Source: Tetmemena sp. SeJ-2015 (lineage: Eukaryota; Ciliophora; Spirotrichea; Sporadotrichida; Oxytrichidae). Taken from it: 64,000 nucleotides of DNA. The notes beneath the pieces were generated by a model. The model ran no database searches. It worked only from the letters and a program-made list of their open reading frames with translations, and was not told the DNA's origin. The stretch's first letter is position 1, and each line of letters begins with the position of its first letter. Positions 22,573 to 34,776 of the stretch are shown piece after piece. Position numbers and translations under genes: made by a program. The DNA is taken from the NCBI GenBank assembly GCA_027382625.1, contig JAJKFJ010021013.1, positions 1 through 64,000 on the forward strand, in the 5' to 3' direction.

Positions 22573-22950
22573 ATGTCTGCCTCAACAACGACATCAATAA
22601 TTACATCAACATCTACCTTAACAAGCCCAACTTCTAAAACTAGGAAGAGGTCGCTGAATATGCAGACGTCCCGAACAAGTAAATCATCCCTCCTGATTCA
22701 TAGAGACTCATCTTTGCAGGAAAGCTCAATGAGTAAACAAATTATTGTGAGATTTGTGTATTTTTAAATGACATCAAGAGCATAATCATGAATATTCGTG
22801 AGTAGAACTCTCACCGATAAAAGATTCAGAGGAGTCTAATTTCACAACATTAGACAACTACTAAAAGTGAGGTGACTAAAAAGTAAATTCAGTAAGGAGC
22901 AGCATTCTTCAATATTCTTGCACTGATCTGATAGGAGCTGACTCCCTCAT
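22573..22950 (-). repeat. R6 repeat, copy 2 (diverged)
   Basis: Aligns with 10031-10440 and 55990-56345, with shared AGAGACTCATCTTTGCAG and GAGCTGACTCCCTCATTAA words. The minus strand keeps only part of the shared peptide (KY-NL-I and EL---DESL). It directly follows an R5 repeat, as the pairing of ends at 9906 also suggests, so R5/R6 may be parts of one larger element. Confidence 0.5.
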
Positions 22951-24179
22951 TAAGTTTAAAACATCATGATTTAAAGCATTCTTTAATTTAATATATAGCA
23001 TTTTCTTCAAGAACTATATCTTTATTATATTTTGCTTACCCTGGATCATGCTTCTTATTCATCCCATTTTAATTTAATCTTAATTACGAAAAGTAAGTTC
23101 CACATGATCCAGTTTTATATTTATGCTGTTTTTACCACTCTCATAATCTTCATATCTACGCCGATCCATAATAGCTCTATTTGCTCATTTAACTTAAACT
23201 TCTATGATTATTAGTTGTTCCAATAATAGTTGACATTGATTTATCTCTTCATTGTCATTTAAGTATGATAGGAGCTATTATGATTTCTTTAATAATTTGA
23301 ATTATTAATTTGTGAGATTCTAACCCTGGATTCTATTTATGATTTCCCAAGTTTTACAAATTGATTATCAGGATTTCTCATATCAGATTCTTCATCTATT
23401 CATTTTAAAGTTCTAAAACTCGATTTTCTTTAAATTCTGATGAAAAATTAAATGAACTGTATTATTATTTTAAATGAAATAAATGCTATTATAAATTATA
23501 TTTATTGGTTTAGTCGAATTGTTTATCTATAGAATTAAAACTCTTAGCATGATAAATCTCTTAGAAAGTTAGATTTACACTCTAAAATACCAAAAAAGGA
23601 GTTCTAGACTTTGACATTTATTAAAAGTTATGAATTTTGCTAAAGGAATCATTTTATAAATTTCCCAAGAATTATTGAGGATTTCTTGTATTAGTAGGTA
23701 ATTCCTTCTCTTTTATTATAGGTCAGAATTTTTTACAAATTGGGGTTAGGAGATATTTAATCAAGTTTTAAAATAGGAAGGCAGAGAGGTCCTAATGATC
23801 AGATGGTACTGGAATTGGATATGTCTAAATATAATCCGGAATCTCATTTATTTAAACTTATTTCAATTTCATAATTAACGATTATTCTGATAACTAATAA
23901 CAAATACCTTCCTCCTTAAAATAGTCAAGAATAACATTTAAGAGCATATCCAATGCGAGATCTCAAATAATATAATTAGAAGATGCTCAGAAATCATGCC
24001 TACTACGACTGAAATCCTCTCAAGTAGAAAAATGTCAAGAACAATTGTAGAAAATCATAGGTGGCCGCGCTCCATTACCTATTGCAATTAAAATCCATAG
24101 CATTAAATTATCGCTTCAGTGGAGAGTGTAAAAAAATATAAAAATTTAGTTCTTTAATTAATCTTTTTTTTATATTTAA
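22951..24179. other. AT-rich germline DNA
   Basis: A short frame at 23998 (MPTTTEILSSRKMSRTIVEN) sits in a slightly GC-richer patch but has no other support. No gene called. Confidence 0.4.
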
Positions 24180-24290
24180 TAGGATAAAAAAAAAATAACT
24201 GATTTTCTAATTCAGTACGATAAGTGCTGTTTTAAGAAATTGATTATTAATTATATTCCTAAAATTTTTAAACTTTATTTTTACTTTTTT
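24180..24290 (+). repeat. Solo terminal repeat of the 13.7-kb TIR family
   Basis: Contains TAGGATAAAA then AATTCAGTACGATAAGTGCT and AAATTGATTATTAATTATAT, as in both ends of the 13730-15675 element. No partner end was seen nearby. Confidence 0.6.
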
Positions 24291-24432
24291 AAAAAAATTC
24301 TTTTCCAAAATTCTAACTATATTTATTATTTAATTTTAGTGGAAAATAAAATATGAATATATAACAAATTAAAAATTAACTATTATAATTAATCTTTAAT
24401 TACCAATGAATGAGGAGAAATTAACAAGATGA

Positions 24433-24738
24433 AATCAATTAATTAGGTTCATACTTAAATTAAACTCTTCTCGAGAACACTTAGAGCTGTAGAAAATACT
24501 GCCCAAATTGGAGAGAACCATTACTCAACAGTTACTGCTTGAGACTGGTCGCTCCCCTGCACTTCTTTTGAGGTAAATGAAAGTAGACCACTCCTTCGAG
24601 AAGGAAAAGTTTTAGCAAGGTGACCCTCCTAAAAAATATTTACGATTCCTTGATCTCGTAGTGGAGAGAACTGTTCGTGAAAGGCTGATTCATTTATTGA
24701 AATAGACTCCAGAGTAGTAGATAGTAGAACTTCGATGA
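24433..24738 (+). CDS. Orphan coding segment, helical unknown protein
   Basis: Open from after TGA 24430-24432 to TGA 24736-24738, about 101 codons, with TAG/TAA as Gln at several sites. It reads as a soluble helical protein: EHLELQKILPKLERTITQQL, LLLETGRSPALLLRQMKVDH, PPKKYLRFLDLVVERTVRER and LIHLLKQTPEQQIVELR. No frame break occurs. There is no clear ATG at the 5' edge, so the N-terminus may be in another segment. Family not recognised. Confidence 0.55.
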
Positions 24739-25267
24739 TTCTGAAATAAGAAGAGATGGATATAAAGAGATAAGTAAATTGTCTAAAAATAGCGATAATT
24801 TACTTCACATATTTAATCCACTCCTTCCCATAAATAATAAATTTAGCTTGAGATTCAAGATAGTTCAGTAAACAAATAAAAACAAAACCTTTAAAAGAAA
24901 AATTATTTCATAATAAACTTATATTGAAGGATATAAAATAAATATTTTCATCTTTTTGGGATATTTTTGAAATAATCAAGTTTTTGAAATTAATTTTTAT
25001 ATTAAATTAACTTTCCTATGAGCCTTCAAAATATTTAGCAAGATCAATACCAAGTTATTCCTTCAAATATTAATTCATATCTTGAGATATTTATGAATTT
25101 CATTTATTTATTAGAATAAAAATACTTTTTATCAAAACTATTTAAAAAAATTTTGAATTATTTTGCAGGATTCTTGTATTTAAAAAGAGCAGAATTAATT
25201 TCGGCATATTTGTAATAAAATGAGTTTTGATTTGTGAAATATAAATAACGTAAATATATTTATTTGA

Positions 25268-25560
25268 GAGTATAATAATATTAGTGAATTTCCTTAGAAC
25301 TCAAGCCTTAATGGTCTAAGAAGTGGATGCTTTCAACCAATAGTTGTAAATAAGGGTAGCCCTCAATCATAATTTGTTCTTAATGGAATTGACAAGAGTA
25401 GCATGGATCAGCTTCGCGCAGAATAACTAATGACAAGATCAACATAATAGGTCTATCAATATTTATAACACCAACAACAAAACATGCCTTTCCTTAATCC
25501 TTCTCTTCCTTTTAATGGCTAGCAAATAATTGCAATTAATAGACCAACAATCTTAAATAT
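25268..25560 (+). CDS. Glutamine-rich orphan coding segment
   Basis: Starts after TGA 25265-25267 and stays open. Strongly protein-like text runs from EYNNISEFPQNSSLNGLRSG through SSMDQLRAEQLMTRSTQQVY to YLQHQQQNMPFLNPSLPFNG and QQIIAINRPTIL. Many Gln are TAA or TAG. After about 25550 the composition returns to AT-rich background, which marks a likely elimination junction rather than a stop. Internal fragment of a larger Q/N-rich protein; function unknown. Confidence 0.6.
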
Positions 25561-26039
25561 TAAATCAATTTCCAAATTTATTTAACTTAAATTAATTTTG
25601 AATTAAGACATAATTTAATAAAGAAAAGATTATACAAGTTCTTGAAGTAAAATTTGTCGTGTTTTTCGCTTAGATGAGCTTATAATGATTGGGAGAATTT
25701 GTTTAATTTTTTTGTCTACTTTGATGATGGTCTCTAGATTTATAAGTTATCTTTTGAAATTTAACTTAGAAGAAGTTCTAGTTTTTTATCATTAAATTTT
25801 CAATTAAGAGAGAATGTATTATACTCAAACATAATTTATTAAAACAAAATTAAAAGAAAATCTTAATGAGATATTTCTATTGTACTTATATTTAGTATTT
25901 TAATATTATTTCTATTAATAATGTGTTGCAGAAGACAAGGATTATAATTTTGACGAACAAAAGTAGGTGGTAATAAAAACATTTGAATAATACAATTATA
26001 ATAGCAAAAATATAACTACAATATCAGCAGAAGTATAAG

Positions 26040-26780
26040 CCTCACCCATGAAAACTTATGACTATCGACTATGAGTATGCCCCATAGTTCTGCTATTGGA
26101 TGTAAAGTTCAAGCTCTTAATGAAATGTCTGCTAAAAATCCAAGTATGGCATTTGAAGCTCTCTAAGTAATTAGCAGTTCACACCTTCAGTCAGAGAGAG
26201 TTTGGGCTGACGCTATTCATTAGAGGAATGTTCCTCTTTCTGCAATCGATAGGAAATCCTCAGGTCAATTGTATCAACGGCTAGAGTATCAGTGATGGTT
26301 TGGAGGGTGGGTACCTCCATCATGGACATGCATGATAACCATATTTAATGAGCTTGTATAGGAATAAATTATAAAAGAGAAATACGTGAAGTGAATCGTG
26401 GTTTGTAAGAATTAGATGAAAACACAATTCTTAATTAGAGATGTGATTAGGATTATATTAAATAGAGATCAGAAAATTGCTAATATGGTTTTAATCTAAT
26501 ATTGATTAATATTTAATTAATGATCAAAGATATAATAAAAACTCTAATTTTTAATTGGATTACTCTCTAGAGATTAATGATTTACCATTAAGATGTAATA
26601 TTTTAATTTAAACTGAATCATTTCATATTTAATTAGTAAAAATAATCCCCCTTTGCTTTTCTTTTAAAGCTAGAAAGCATTCTTATTGATGATGAATTTC
26701 TGTTAATATTTAATAATGATCTTATTTTTACAACCCAGTATTTACTTTACTTATTTCTCTTTGCTTAGCAAATCAAAATA
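26040..26780 (+). repeat. Diverged R1-like repeat with downstream block
   Basis: 26040-26340 keeps the order of R1 words (CACCTTCAGTCAGAGAGAGT, TTCCTCTTTCTGCAAT) with many changes. 26390-26780 resembles the DNA inserted in the R3 copy at 11176-11564 (TTGGATTACTCT, a C-run before TTTTCTTTTAAAGC). Confidence 0.45.
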
Positions 26781-27102
26781 TATATTAAATCTCTCACTAG
26801 TTCTCTCTAACCTTATCGCCTTCGCAAGATATAATTTATAGTTATAGTTATCTATAAAATCCAAATAGATCTCTTACTTCAAAGTTAAAAAATTAATTTC
26901 TTATTTAATATAGGTTCGAAACATTTAATTCAATTTTGTTTAAAAATAATGAAGATATAATAAATTTGATAAATATTGAATGTCTTCAGCATTCTCAACT
27001 TCTATCAATCAGACTTAAGCGGCTAACAAGAGATTAATTTCTCCTAAAAGGATATAAATTTTTATTGTAATACTCTCATAAATTCTAAAAATAAAGCTTT
27101 GT

Positions 27103-27718
27103 GGGGGGGGGCCTTTCCTCGTCATCCACTTTTTTCATGAAATATGAAAAATCACGATCTAGCCTAAAATCAGCCAAAAACACCAAATTTTTAGACCAAA
27201 TTAAATTTCAAGTGCCTATCCTACTCATATTCTATATTTTAGAGTATTTGGGAGAACTTTGAAGGTAAAAGAATTTCGAAAAAAATTAAATTGCGAATGA
27301 AAGATCATCTAATTAAAATAAATTCAATACCTTTATGAGTATAAGATTTCTAATTTTAAAAAAATTAACTCATAGATCTTTTATGTTCTGTATAAGAGCA
27401 TTATAATTCTCTTCTTACTTGAAGCACCTATTAAAAGCTAGTTAATCTAAAATTTATATTTAAATCTATTTATATTTATTGCAACCATTTTTCCTATATA
27501 AACATAATAAATAAAGAAGTCGCCATAAAGATAAATTTTTCAATCCCGATTTTCTAAAAATTATTTTATAATTTCTTTAAAATAATAAATATGAGTAGGA
27601 TAGGCACTTTGAAATTTAATTTGGACTAAAAATTTGGTGTTTTTGGCTGATTTTAGGCTAGATCGTGATTTTTCATATTTTCATGAAAAAAGTGGATGAC
27701 GAGGAAAGGGCCCCCCCC
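27103..27718. mobile_element. Fold-back element FB, copy 2, with 8-bp target duplication
   Basis: A 616-bp element starting with a G run then CCTTTCCTCGTCATCCACTT and ending in the inverse. The arms extend through TCATGAAA, CACGATCTAGCCTAAAATCA and AAAACACCAAATTTTTAG, about 150 bp. Perfect flanking repeat AGCTTTGT at 27095-27102 and 27719-27726. No internal ORF. The 8-bp duplication is typical of hAT-type transposition (inference). Confidence 0.9.
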
Positions 27719-28819
27719 AGCTTTGTATTATCCCATTTATTTAAACTTCTTAAGATAAACTTTTGAAATACAGTTTAGACTTTTTAAAGTAATGAGGCAG
27801 ATACAAATATGTGATTTTAAAATAGTATTAGCCAATAATAAATACATAGTGCTCTCCTACATAGTTTTATTGCTAAATCTTTGGCTTTTAGGCTCACTCA
27901 GATAAGAAGAAAGAGCTTCTAGCTTGAATAAAGAAACTCTTAATCTGTTTAAGTGATTTCTCCATTTTATACTATTTTTAAATAAGTAGATTATTTTGAA
28001 TAATTTGAATAAAATTCTATGCTTTATTCGCTGGAAAAATATGAGTAGAATAAGCCTTAATCAAAATATTTTTAATAATATTTATCAATACTTTTCGTTG
28101 GACTTTATCTAGAACAAAGCAAATAGAGAAATATAGATTCTATTTTCAATCAATGGAGTAATCAAAATTAATGATGAAGTCTCTAAAAGAATTATATTTC
28201 AGTCCAATTATATAAATGTTTTATTTTTAATGGAGGGAACCTGATTATATCCGGTAGATGTATATTTTATTGAATTCATGTTTCACGCTATTGAAGATTT
28301 GAATTAGTGACCTCCATTTTTGTAAATTCCACTTGTAATTGTTTTCGTCTGGCAATAGAGTTTTAAAATTAGATAGAACAAAACTACTCTAAATGTGTTT
28401 GCGTAATTCTCCAATTCTTACTTTATGAAATTGAAATTGTGTTTTACATCTTTAGTTTACTTGACACATGCTGCTACTTACATACCTAACACTGAATTCA
28501 TCAACAAAAGCTATATCATTTCGCTGATTAGGAGTTTTCTTCTTGTTCTTTAAAGACATAGATTGTCTGCTTGGGCCATTGCAATTTAAGAGTCTCAATT
28601 ATTTTACTCAACGGATGTAAAACCAACTTCAGAAGCAGTTTTGTAATTCAGATTACATTTTTAATATAACTTGATCTTTAAAATATCTCTATTTATTATT
28701 TATTAATTTTAACTTTAAAATAGCATTCGTATGGCTCTCTATTCTATTAAAACGATTCCTCTTTAAAAAAAATTATATTTTTTTAAAAAATAAAGAAACC
28801 GATTAGAGAAGGAATTATT

Positions 28820-29475
28820 TAGTAAACCCGTAGGGCATAAATAAAAGGTTGTAAACGTGCCCAATGAACAAGTGTCAGACCAGAAGTCAGTTAGTAAAGG
28901 AGCACGGACCGCTCTCATTTAAAGACAAGAGAGAATCCTCAGGAACGCTCAATTTCTGACTCCCACGTTAGTTGTCACTCTGAATAGATCTCATTCTGCA
29001 GACCATACCTGTGGAAAACACTTTGAATCCTTCTTTAGTCATAAATGGAAAAGAAAAAAGTGCAATATGCTTACCAATTTGACTAGAACTGCAAAACTCT
29101 CCGATTTTAGGCTATCACCATAAAGTAACATGAGTAGTGCATCCGCCAATGGTTTGTCCTCAAATCAAAACCTTCACCAGCATACACTCACCCCTAACCA
29201 ATTTGCTCGCTAGCTCCCACAATCCTTCAATAGGAAATCATTAATATAGGACCAACGGGCTACAGCTTGAGACATAGTACAGTTATCGCATGGCTTTGGA
29301 GTTCGCCACAATCCACCAAACTCTCTATTAAACACTCTACGCCACATATCACGGATTACTATACTAGATTGACTCCAGGGGTGCGAAAAATAGAAGGCAT
29401 TAAGTAATGGCCGACTTATCGCTCTAATTCAGCCAAGCCAACTTTAGTGCTACGTCACGGGTCCTATATTCTGAG
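28820..29475 (+). repeat. R2 repeat with long Gln-recoded ORF, copy 1
   Basis: Shares CCCGTAGGG, CTCTCATTT, AGTAACATGAGTAGTGCAT and other words with 41105-41480, and its tail resembles 42240-42530. In this copy one frame is open from about 28835 to a TGA near 29268. It is protein-like: VPNEQVSDQKSVSKGARTAL, SADHTCGKHFESFFSHKWKR and SNMSSASANGLSSNQNLHQH. It continues beyond that TGA (SHGFGVRHNPPNSLLNTLRH). Copy 2 is broken in the same frame. It is either a gene family or a mobile-element protein; not recognised. Confidence 0.55.
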
Positions 29476-30574
29476 CTTTTAATCTAATTAACTGACTAGA
29501 TAAATAAAGCAATAACCTTTTTTTTAATTTATAAAATCTGTGAAATATTTAAATAAATAAAGAAAAATAGTGAATAACAAATATATTCTAAAGGACAATA
29601 TTAAAACTATAAATGGAATGAAATTTATGAAACCATCCAAAAGTAGTTTTCTTATTCCATTACAATTATTTGCTAATTATGAATATTTTTCATAATAAAA
29701 AAACTTAGTTTGCTTCCCGTGATTTATGATTTAAATTGATAAATTATAAATTTATAATTAAAAATTTTAAGCTTCAAAATTTTATTTTATCAATAGTAAA
29801 ATGTGAATCTTAAGCAATAAATAGACTAAACTCTAATACATGATATAGTGGAATATTTAATTTCATTTTATAGGCTAATTATTTCTGAAATTAAAATATA
29901 TACGCTCGTCGGCCAGAATAAGAATTGAGCTTTAACTTTTTTGTCAAAATATATTTAATTAAACTCATTAATTAAATAGAAGATATCAAATGATGGGATG
30001 TATCTACGCAAATTAAATAATTCTAAAGTTCAATTGCTAAATTTATTTATCCTCTGCATATATTAGTTTCTTCATTCTTAAAAAGAAAATTATTTAATAA
30101 TAGGAGTTTGTGGGAAACTGATATAATAATAATATACCTTACAAGAGTGATATATATATATTGTACTCCCACAATTAATAAAGCAAACTGCCACTTTGAG
30201 GGACTCACTAGTGTTTGATTCAAAAAGTGAGCTCTTTAAGTTTTTATTTTCAAAGTTTGATCATTTTCTTTGTATCCTTGTAGACTAAAAGTAGAGCAAG
30301 CTCCCAAAGTTTGTTCCTTTTAAAAATTCCAGTAGAATATAAAAAAGCAAAATCATTTATGTTAGAAAAATGTCCTGATAGTTTAAATATTCTCTAAAAT
30401 ATAAAAAAGATTTTACAGAAATATCAAAAATACTTAAAACTTTAAATTCATTATTGATCCTAATATATAGAAGTTTTAATTTTTTATGGTTAGAAATTAA
30501 TAACATGCAAATCTTCGTGATGATCCCAGCATAGTACCTTTTGCTTATTCATTTTTATTATTTTCATTTTATTA
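29476..30574. other. AT-rich spacer
   Basis: No gene recognised. Confidence 0.4.
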
Positions 30575-31154
30575 TAGATTGAATACGAATTCTTTATTGA
30601 AGGCGAATTTTTCATAAATAAACGAATTTTAAATACAATGACTCAGAAGCGCACTTTTATAGTCAATAATAGAACAGCAAATAGTGTAACTTCGAAAGTT
30701 TAGCACTATAGTAGTGTGAAGTATTACTTATTCTAACTTATCTTGACCTCCTCTTCTTAAGCATCTATAATTTTAATGAGCAACTTAAAGTTTTACTTAC
30801 CTAGATGTTTATAAGTGAGATTCTTACTCTGCGCACTCTAATAGCAAATATTTTAGCTACATTGATAAAATTTTGTGCATTTTTTAGCTGTCTTCTTCAC
30901 TCTCTTTAAAATAAAATGTTAAAATATGTAATACATTACCAGAACTGCTTATTAAGATTTAAAATGCATTGTTGTACAGTCCAAAGAAGTAGGAACTTTA
31001 AAATTCTAATAAAATAAAGTTGGACTGGATTCTTTTGAAAATGTGTCAATCCTTTTTTCCTATTTCGTTTTAATTACTTCTTTGAAAAGTCTTATTATTT
31101 ATCAGTTTATTTATGAAATCATTCGCCTTCTATTAAGAGTTCGTATTCAACCTA
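30575..31154. mobile_element. 580-bp TIR element related to 2304-2962
   Basis: The left end TAGATTGAATACGAATTCTT and the right end (inverse TAGGTTGAATACGAACTCTT) match for about 50 bp, including GAAGGCGAAT and TCATAAATAAAC. The interior is AT-rich without a transposase frame. Confidence 0.75.
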
Positions 31155-31299
31155 TATTATAATTTTTTTGACATAAAAAGTAAATTAATTTTTGTATTTT
31201 AACTGGTTTTATTTCTTGATCTTTTGAAACTAACTTGAATTTTTGTGTAGTTAGTTACTCTCTTTGTCTTGAATTTTAGTCTTGACATTTGCAATAGTG

Positions 31300-31370
31300 T
31301 CCGAGTGCCCTAGCCATAGAGGGGTTAGGGTTGCTGCTACTGCTATTGCTGCTTTTAAGTTCCTTATTTA
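31300..31370 (-). repeat. Trinucleotide tract resembling R5 tail
   Basis: TTGCTGCTACTGCTATTGCT is the inverse of the CAG/CAA tract in R5 (22264, 58825). It is possibly the remnant of a reverse R5 copy. The tRNA-like boxes are not visible here. Confidence 0.4.
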
Positions 31371-31883
31371 AATTTAGAGATATCAAATTAAAACAAATTA
31401 TATTAATTGCAAACTTAATAAGACTAGAACAGTTTCAATCTTACTTAGAAAACTTTTTTTAATTTCCCTTTAAATTTTTCACTATAATTAAATAATCAGC
31501 TTTCTATTCTTTTATAAGCTCTAGCTTATAAAATTTTTATAAAATTTAAAATAATTTTGACTATAATAAATCTAAAATATTATTCTTAAGGACAGCATCT
31601 GCCATTGTTTGCAACTCATAAATAAGTAAACATTCTTTTTATTTACTTCATATTTTAATAAGATATAAATTGTTTTAAAAATGGTTTATTAAATTTTCCA
31701 GAATGTAAGGATTTAAGTTATGATTAAAGTTTGAGTTTTTTACTAAGGCTAGGAAAGTTCTTAAAATTGATATAAAGAAGATTATTAAGAGAATGGAATT
31801 TGAAATACATTGTTAATACATAGGAAAGGTGGATAATTTGTTTTTTATCCTAATGCTTAATCCTGATAATTGTAATCTTTGAC

Positions 31884-32225
31884 TCATTTAAGTAGTTGGT
31901 TGGCATCTTAGATTTCCTTAATGTCGAAAGTTGTAATCTATCCCTACTTGACCTAGCAGAGCTAAGTTCCAGTTCTGAGTAGATAATTAATTGTAGTATT
32001 TGGCGTTGTCACTAGTTGAAAGAGGGAAGGTGGCTATCGCTTCCTCTTCAATCCCTCTACCCAGAGAAAGTTCTGCTGCCCAATCAGAGCCTCCTTACTA
32101 TGAGCATAGATGAGTTGGCCGTCTTAATGATGCCTTTCAGGGTTCCGCAGCGCTTGCGTTATTTACTACTTGCTATTCTTGCAGTCGCTTACCTCCAGGT
32201 CTCCAATGAAGTTTAGTCCATATTA
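31884..32225 (-). CDS. Orphan coding island, unknown hydrophilic protein
   Basis: Read on the minus strand, the GC-rich island is open with TAA/TAG as Gln and ends at TGA 31884-31886. Readable parts are NFIGDLEVSDCKNSKQQITQ, ALRNPERHHQDGQLIYAHSK, EALIGQQNFLWVEGLKRKRQ and QVKQGQITTFDIKEIQDANQ. The plus strand is open too, but its translation is leucine/serine-rich, as expected of an antisense frame. The edge near 32220 is an abrupt composition change. There is no ATG at that edge, so the upstream part is elsewhere. Family not recognised. Confidence 0.5.
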
Positions 32226-32615
32226 AAATATAGATTTCTTTTCCCAAATTTCCTATGTAATAATTTCTAAATTTTAAAATATAAATAATTATAAAAAAAT
32301 TAATTAAAGGAATTAATATAGAAACATAATCCGCATCTCATTCTCTGTACAAGCATATTTTTATCAAATTATTATGATTTTTTCTTTTATTTAATAAATT
32401 TATTATAGCTGGGAATTTAATGAAAAATGAAAATAATTTATATGTTAAATTATTAATGGAATTAACAGATGCAGTATAAGAATGTCCAATTTAAATAATC
32501 ACTCTGAAAATTTTAAAAGAAAGGAGATCATTGTTTATTGTAGAAATACAAGCTGCTCTTCTTCTGCGAATAGTTTACATTCTGTTTTTAATTTAATTTG
32601 TAATTTATTTTAAAT

Positions 32616-33000
32616 ATGGGACTTAACAGCACTATTCGTAATATTAATAAGGCAAACTAAGAATATTGTTTGCTCAAGGATCACTCCGACACAATTAAGA
32701 AAGTGAAAGCCAAGATCGACATGAAAAGTATCCCATCCCCTCAACAGATACCCATCTTGTCTGGTAAGATTGACATTAATTGAAATGATTTGATTTCTGA
32801 ATTCTTTTGACATATATCTTCATAATGCTAGAGATGCATTTACTCAACCTACGATTACTACAACTGAAAGTGGCAACAATGATTATATAAAGCTTATAAT
32901 AAAGATGAACAACACAAGATCTACTTCAAAAATAATGATAAAATAAATCTTCAGAATGGCTGCATCCTCCTACCTTCTTGTCCCATTTAATTTAAAATGA
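32616..33000 (+). CDS. Ubiquitin-like domain protein, two exons
   Basis: Exon 1 is 32616-32763 (ATG) and exon 2 is 32834-33000 (TGA), with a 70-bp intron GTAAGATTG...CTAGAG. Exon 1 carries KDHSDTIKKVKAKIDMKSIP and SPQQIPIL, which follow ubiquitin's PSDTIENVKAKIQ..GIPPDQQ..IF helix region closely. Exon 2 continues with TITTTESGNNDYIKLIIK, in the place of ubiquitin's EST-LHLVL strand. No C-terminal GG is present; the chain ends VPFNLK. It is therefore a ubiquitin-fold domain protein rather than a conjugated modifier. The first strand is short, and the acceptor choice (CTAG or CTAGAG) affects one residue. Partners unknown. Confidence 0.6.
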
Positions 33001-33079
33001 TTTTTTAAAATACCGAATTGTATATTTATATATCACTTTTCAGATCTAATCTTAATTTATCTAAATTAAAACAACCTTC

Positions 33080-33420
33080 AATTACGAAAAAAATTATGAG
33101 GTATATTAGACCAGCCGATCCAGCACGGAATTTTAAGAACTTTATATCCTTGCAACTTTTGTGTGGGAGCGCTTAATATTAAGTTATAAGTGACACAAGT
33201 TTTATTAATCGATGATGAAGAAGATGATGAGTTCAAGCAACATATCTCACTACTGTGAGGTGCTGAGGTGATTATCATAGAAGAAACTCAAATTAATTTT
33301 TGATAAGCTATCGAATAAGCTACAGATCAGAGGGTGAATCAATGATTTCGACTGCTACGAAGTTGCAATTCTCAATTTTTATTTTAAACTATCACAGATT
33401 TTAATTTTAATTTTCTACTA
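33080..33420 (-). repeat. R4 repeat copy
   Basis: Contains GATAAGCTATCGAATAAGCT, CAAAAGTGCAA-type and ACAAGTTTTATTAATCGATG blocks, in inverse orientation relative to 63400-63830. Confidence 0.5.
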
Positions 33421-33774
33421 TAATTGAACTTAATTTATTTTAGTGAATGACGAAGAATTACTTAAATTATAAGATAAAATAAAAAATAAACATCCAAGAT
33501 TGTTTCTTACAGTATTTTTCATAATATCTTTCCTATATTTTAAACATTTTGAAAAAAGTATAAAATTTAATTTCTGCTACTTTTAAACTTTAGTAATATA
33601 GTAATTTCATTCCCAATTGGTATTACTTGGCATAAATTAGATTTTATTTTAAAGAGATTCGTTTTTAGTCTTTTACAGAACTTTATATATTTGATCCAAA
33701 GCCATTTAAAAATGACTTGCTGGTGGGAGAACTTTCCTATAATTGCAGAAATTAATAATTAAGCAAAATAATCT

Positions 33775-33917
33775 TCAAATGGTTTTAGCAATACTGAGCC
33801 GCCAATGAGCGTTAACAATAGCATCTTTTAGCATAGCAGGTTAGAGCTTAGTCCTCATTCGTTGACGCTTTTCAGAAGCAAACTGACAAAATTTTTCTTG
33901 ATTTGGCGTTGAAAGTA
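33775..33917 (-). CDS. Possible HMG-box-like fragment
   Basis: Minus-strand frame ending at TGA 33775-33777: QEKFCQFASEKRQRMRTKLQ, PAMLKDAIVNAHWRLSIAKT. The spacing F--F--EKR...P......I....W is reminiscent of an HMG box. It is only ~48 residues and the match is by eye. It could equally be an unrelated basic helical protein. Confidence 0.35.
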
Positions 33918-34179
33918 TAATATTGTTTAAGATATTATTCAATAATTAACTTTAATATTTCTATATAAAAAATAAAAAGCAAATTCTAATTCTCAATTAA
34001 TAAATGCCTCATTTCGCATTTAAACCTACTTTCGAGTAATGATATATTTTTCTTAATATTTAACTCTAACAATATCTGTTTTTAATTGAAGTAAATGTAA
34101 ATTTAAACTGAACTCATGAAATTAAAATTATATAAGAAGGAATTTATTGTAAATAGAAAGCTTTAATAATAGAAATTAA

Positions 34180-34776
34180 ATGTCTCAAATCAATGCCAGC
34201 TGGATTAGAAGTCTTGATATCTCTATGAATAATGCTGCCAGAGTTTATGACTTACTTAGAAATATTAAATTAATTTAAGAAGGAATTATAATTAACAAAA
34301 AAAGCGCTTTAAAGCCGCCCATCCTATAATAAAAGAAGCAGACTTAGATAGATTTATATTATGCTCTACACGTAGCTTATATATTAATATTTATAATAAG
34401 TTTACGGATTATATAATTTGATGATTAAATATAAATATATAAAGTCTTTGTTTAATGCTGTAAAGCGAGGACTATTTCTTAGCTATATGATTTGAGCATT
34501 TTCATTTAAATTATATTTTCAGATGTATGTATCTTATAATTATAATATTGCTAAGTATTGTGATAGCTAATTATATTGATAGCTATTTTATTAAAGGTTT
34601 ACTGATAAGATGAAAGAATTTTTTGAAGAGTCGAGCATTCCAAACTCTAAACTAAATATCAAATTTCAATCAACTTCATAATTATAGTCTGTAGCATAAA
34701 ATCCCTCAGCTTCTATGTAAAAACTATATGATCAAGAAAATAGATCAATCAAAAATATTTGCCAAACATCACAAAC
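34180..34776 (+). CDS. Small gene in two coding blocks, unknown protein
   Basis: Block 1 opens at ATG 34180 with MSQINASWIRSLDISMNNAA and RVYDLLRNIK, then fades into AT-rich sequence (open to TGA 34561). Block 2, in another frame (34604-34776, TGA end), reads DKMKEFFEESSIPNSKLNIK, FQSTSQLQSVAQNPSASMQK and LYDQENRSIKNICQTSQTM. The AT-rich interval (~34270-34600) is probably an IES or intron, but no pointer pair that restores the frame was found by eye. Function unknown. Confidence 0.45.

Noticed and set aside
32016..32216. Plus-strand leucine-rich ORF
   Set aside because: The minus strand of the same island gives a hydrophilic, balanced protein ending at TGA; the plus reading looks antisense.
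32610..32813. Minus-strand 67-codon ORF
   Set aside because: Antisense of the ubiquitin-like exon; the plus strand has conserved motifs and splice signals.
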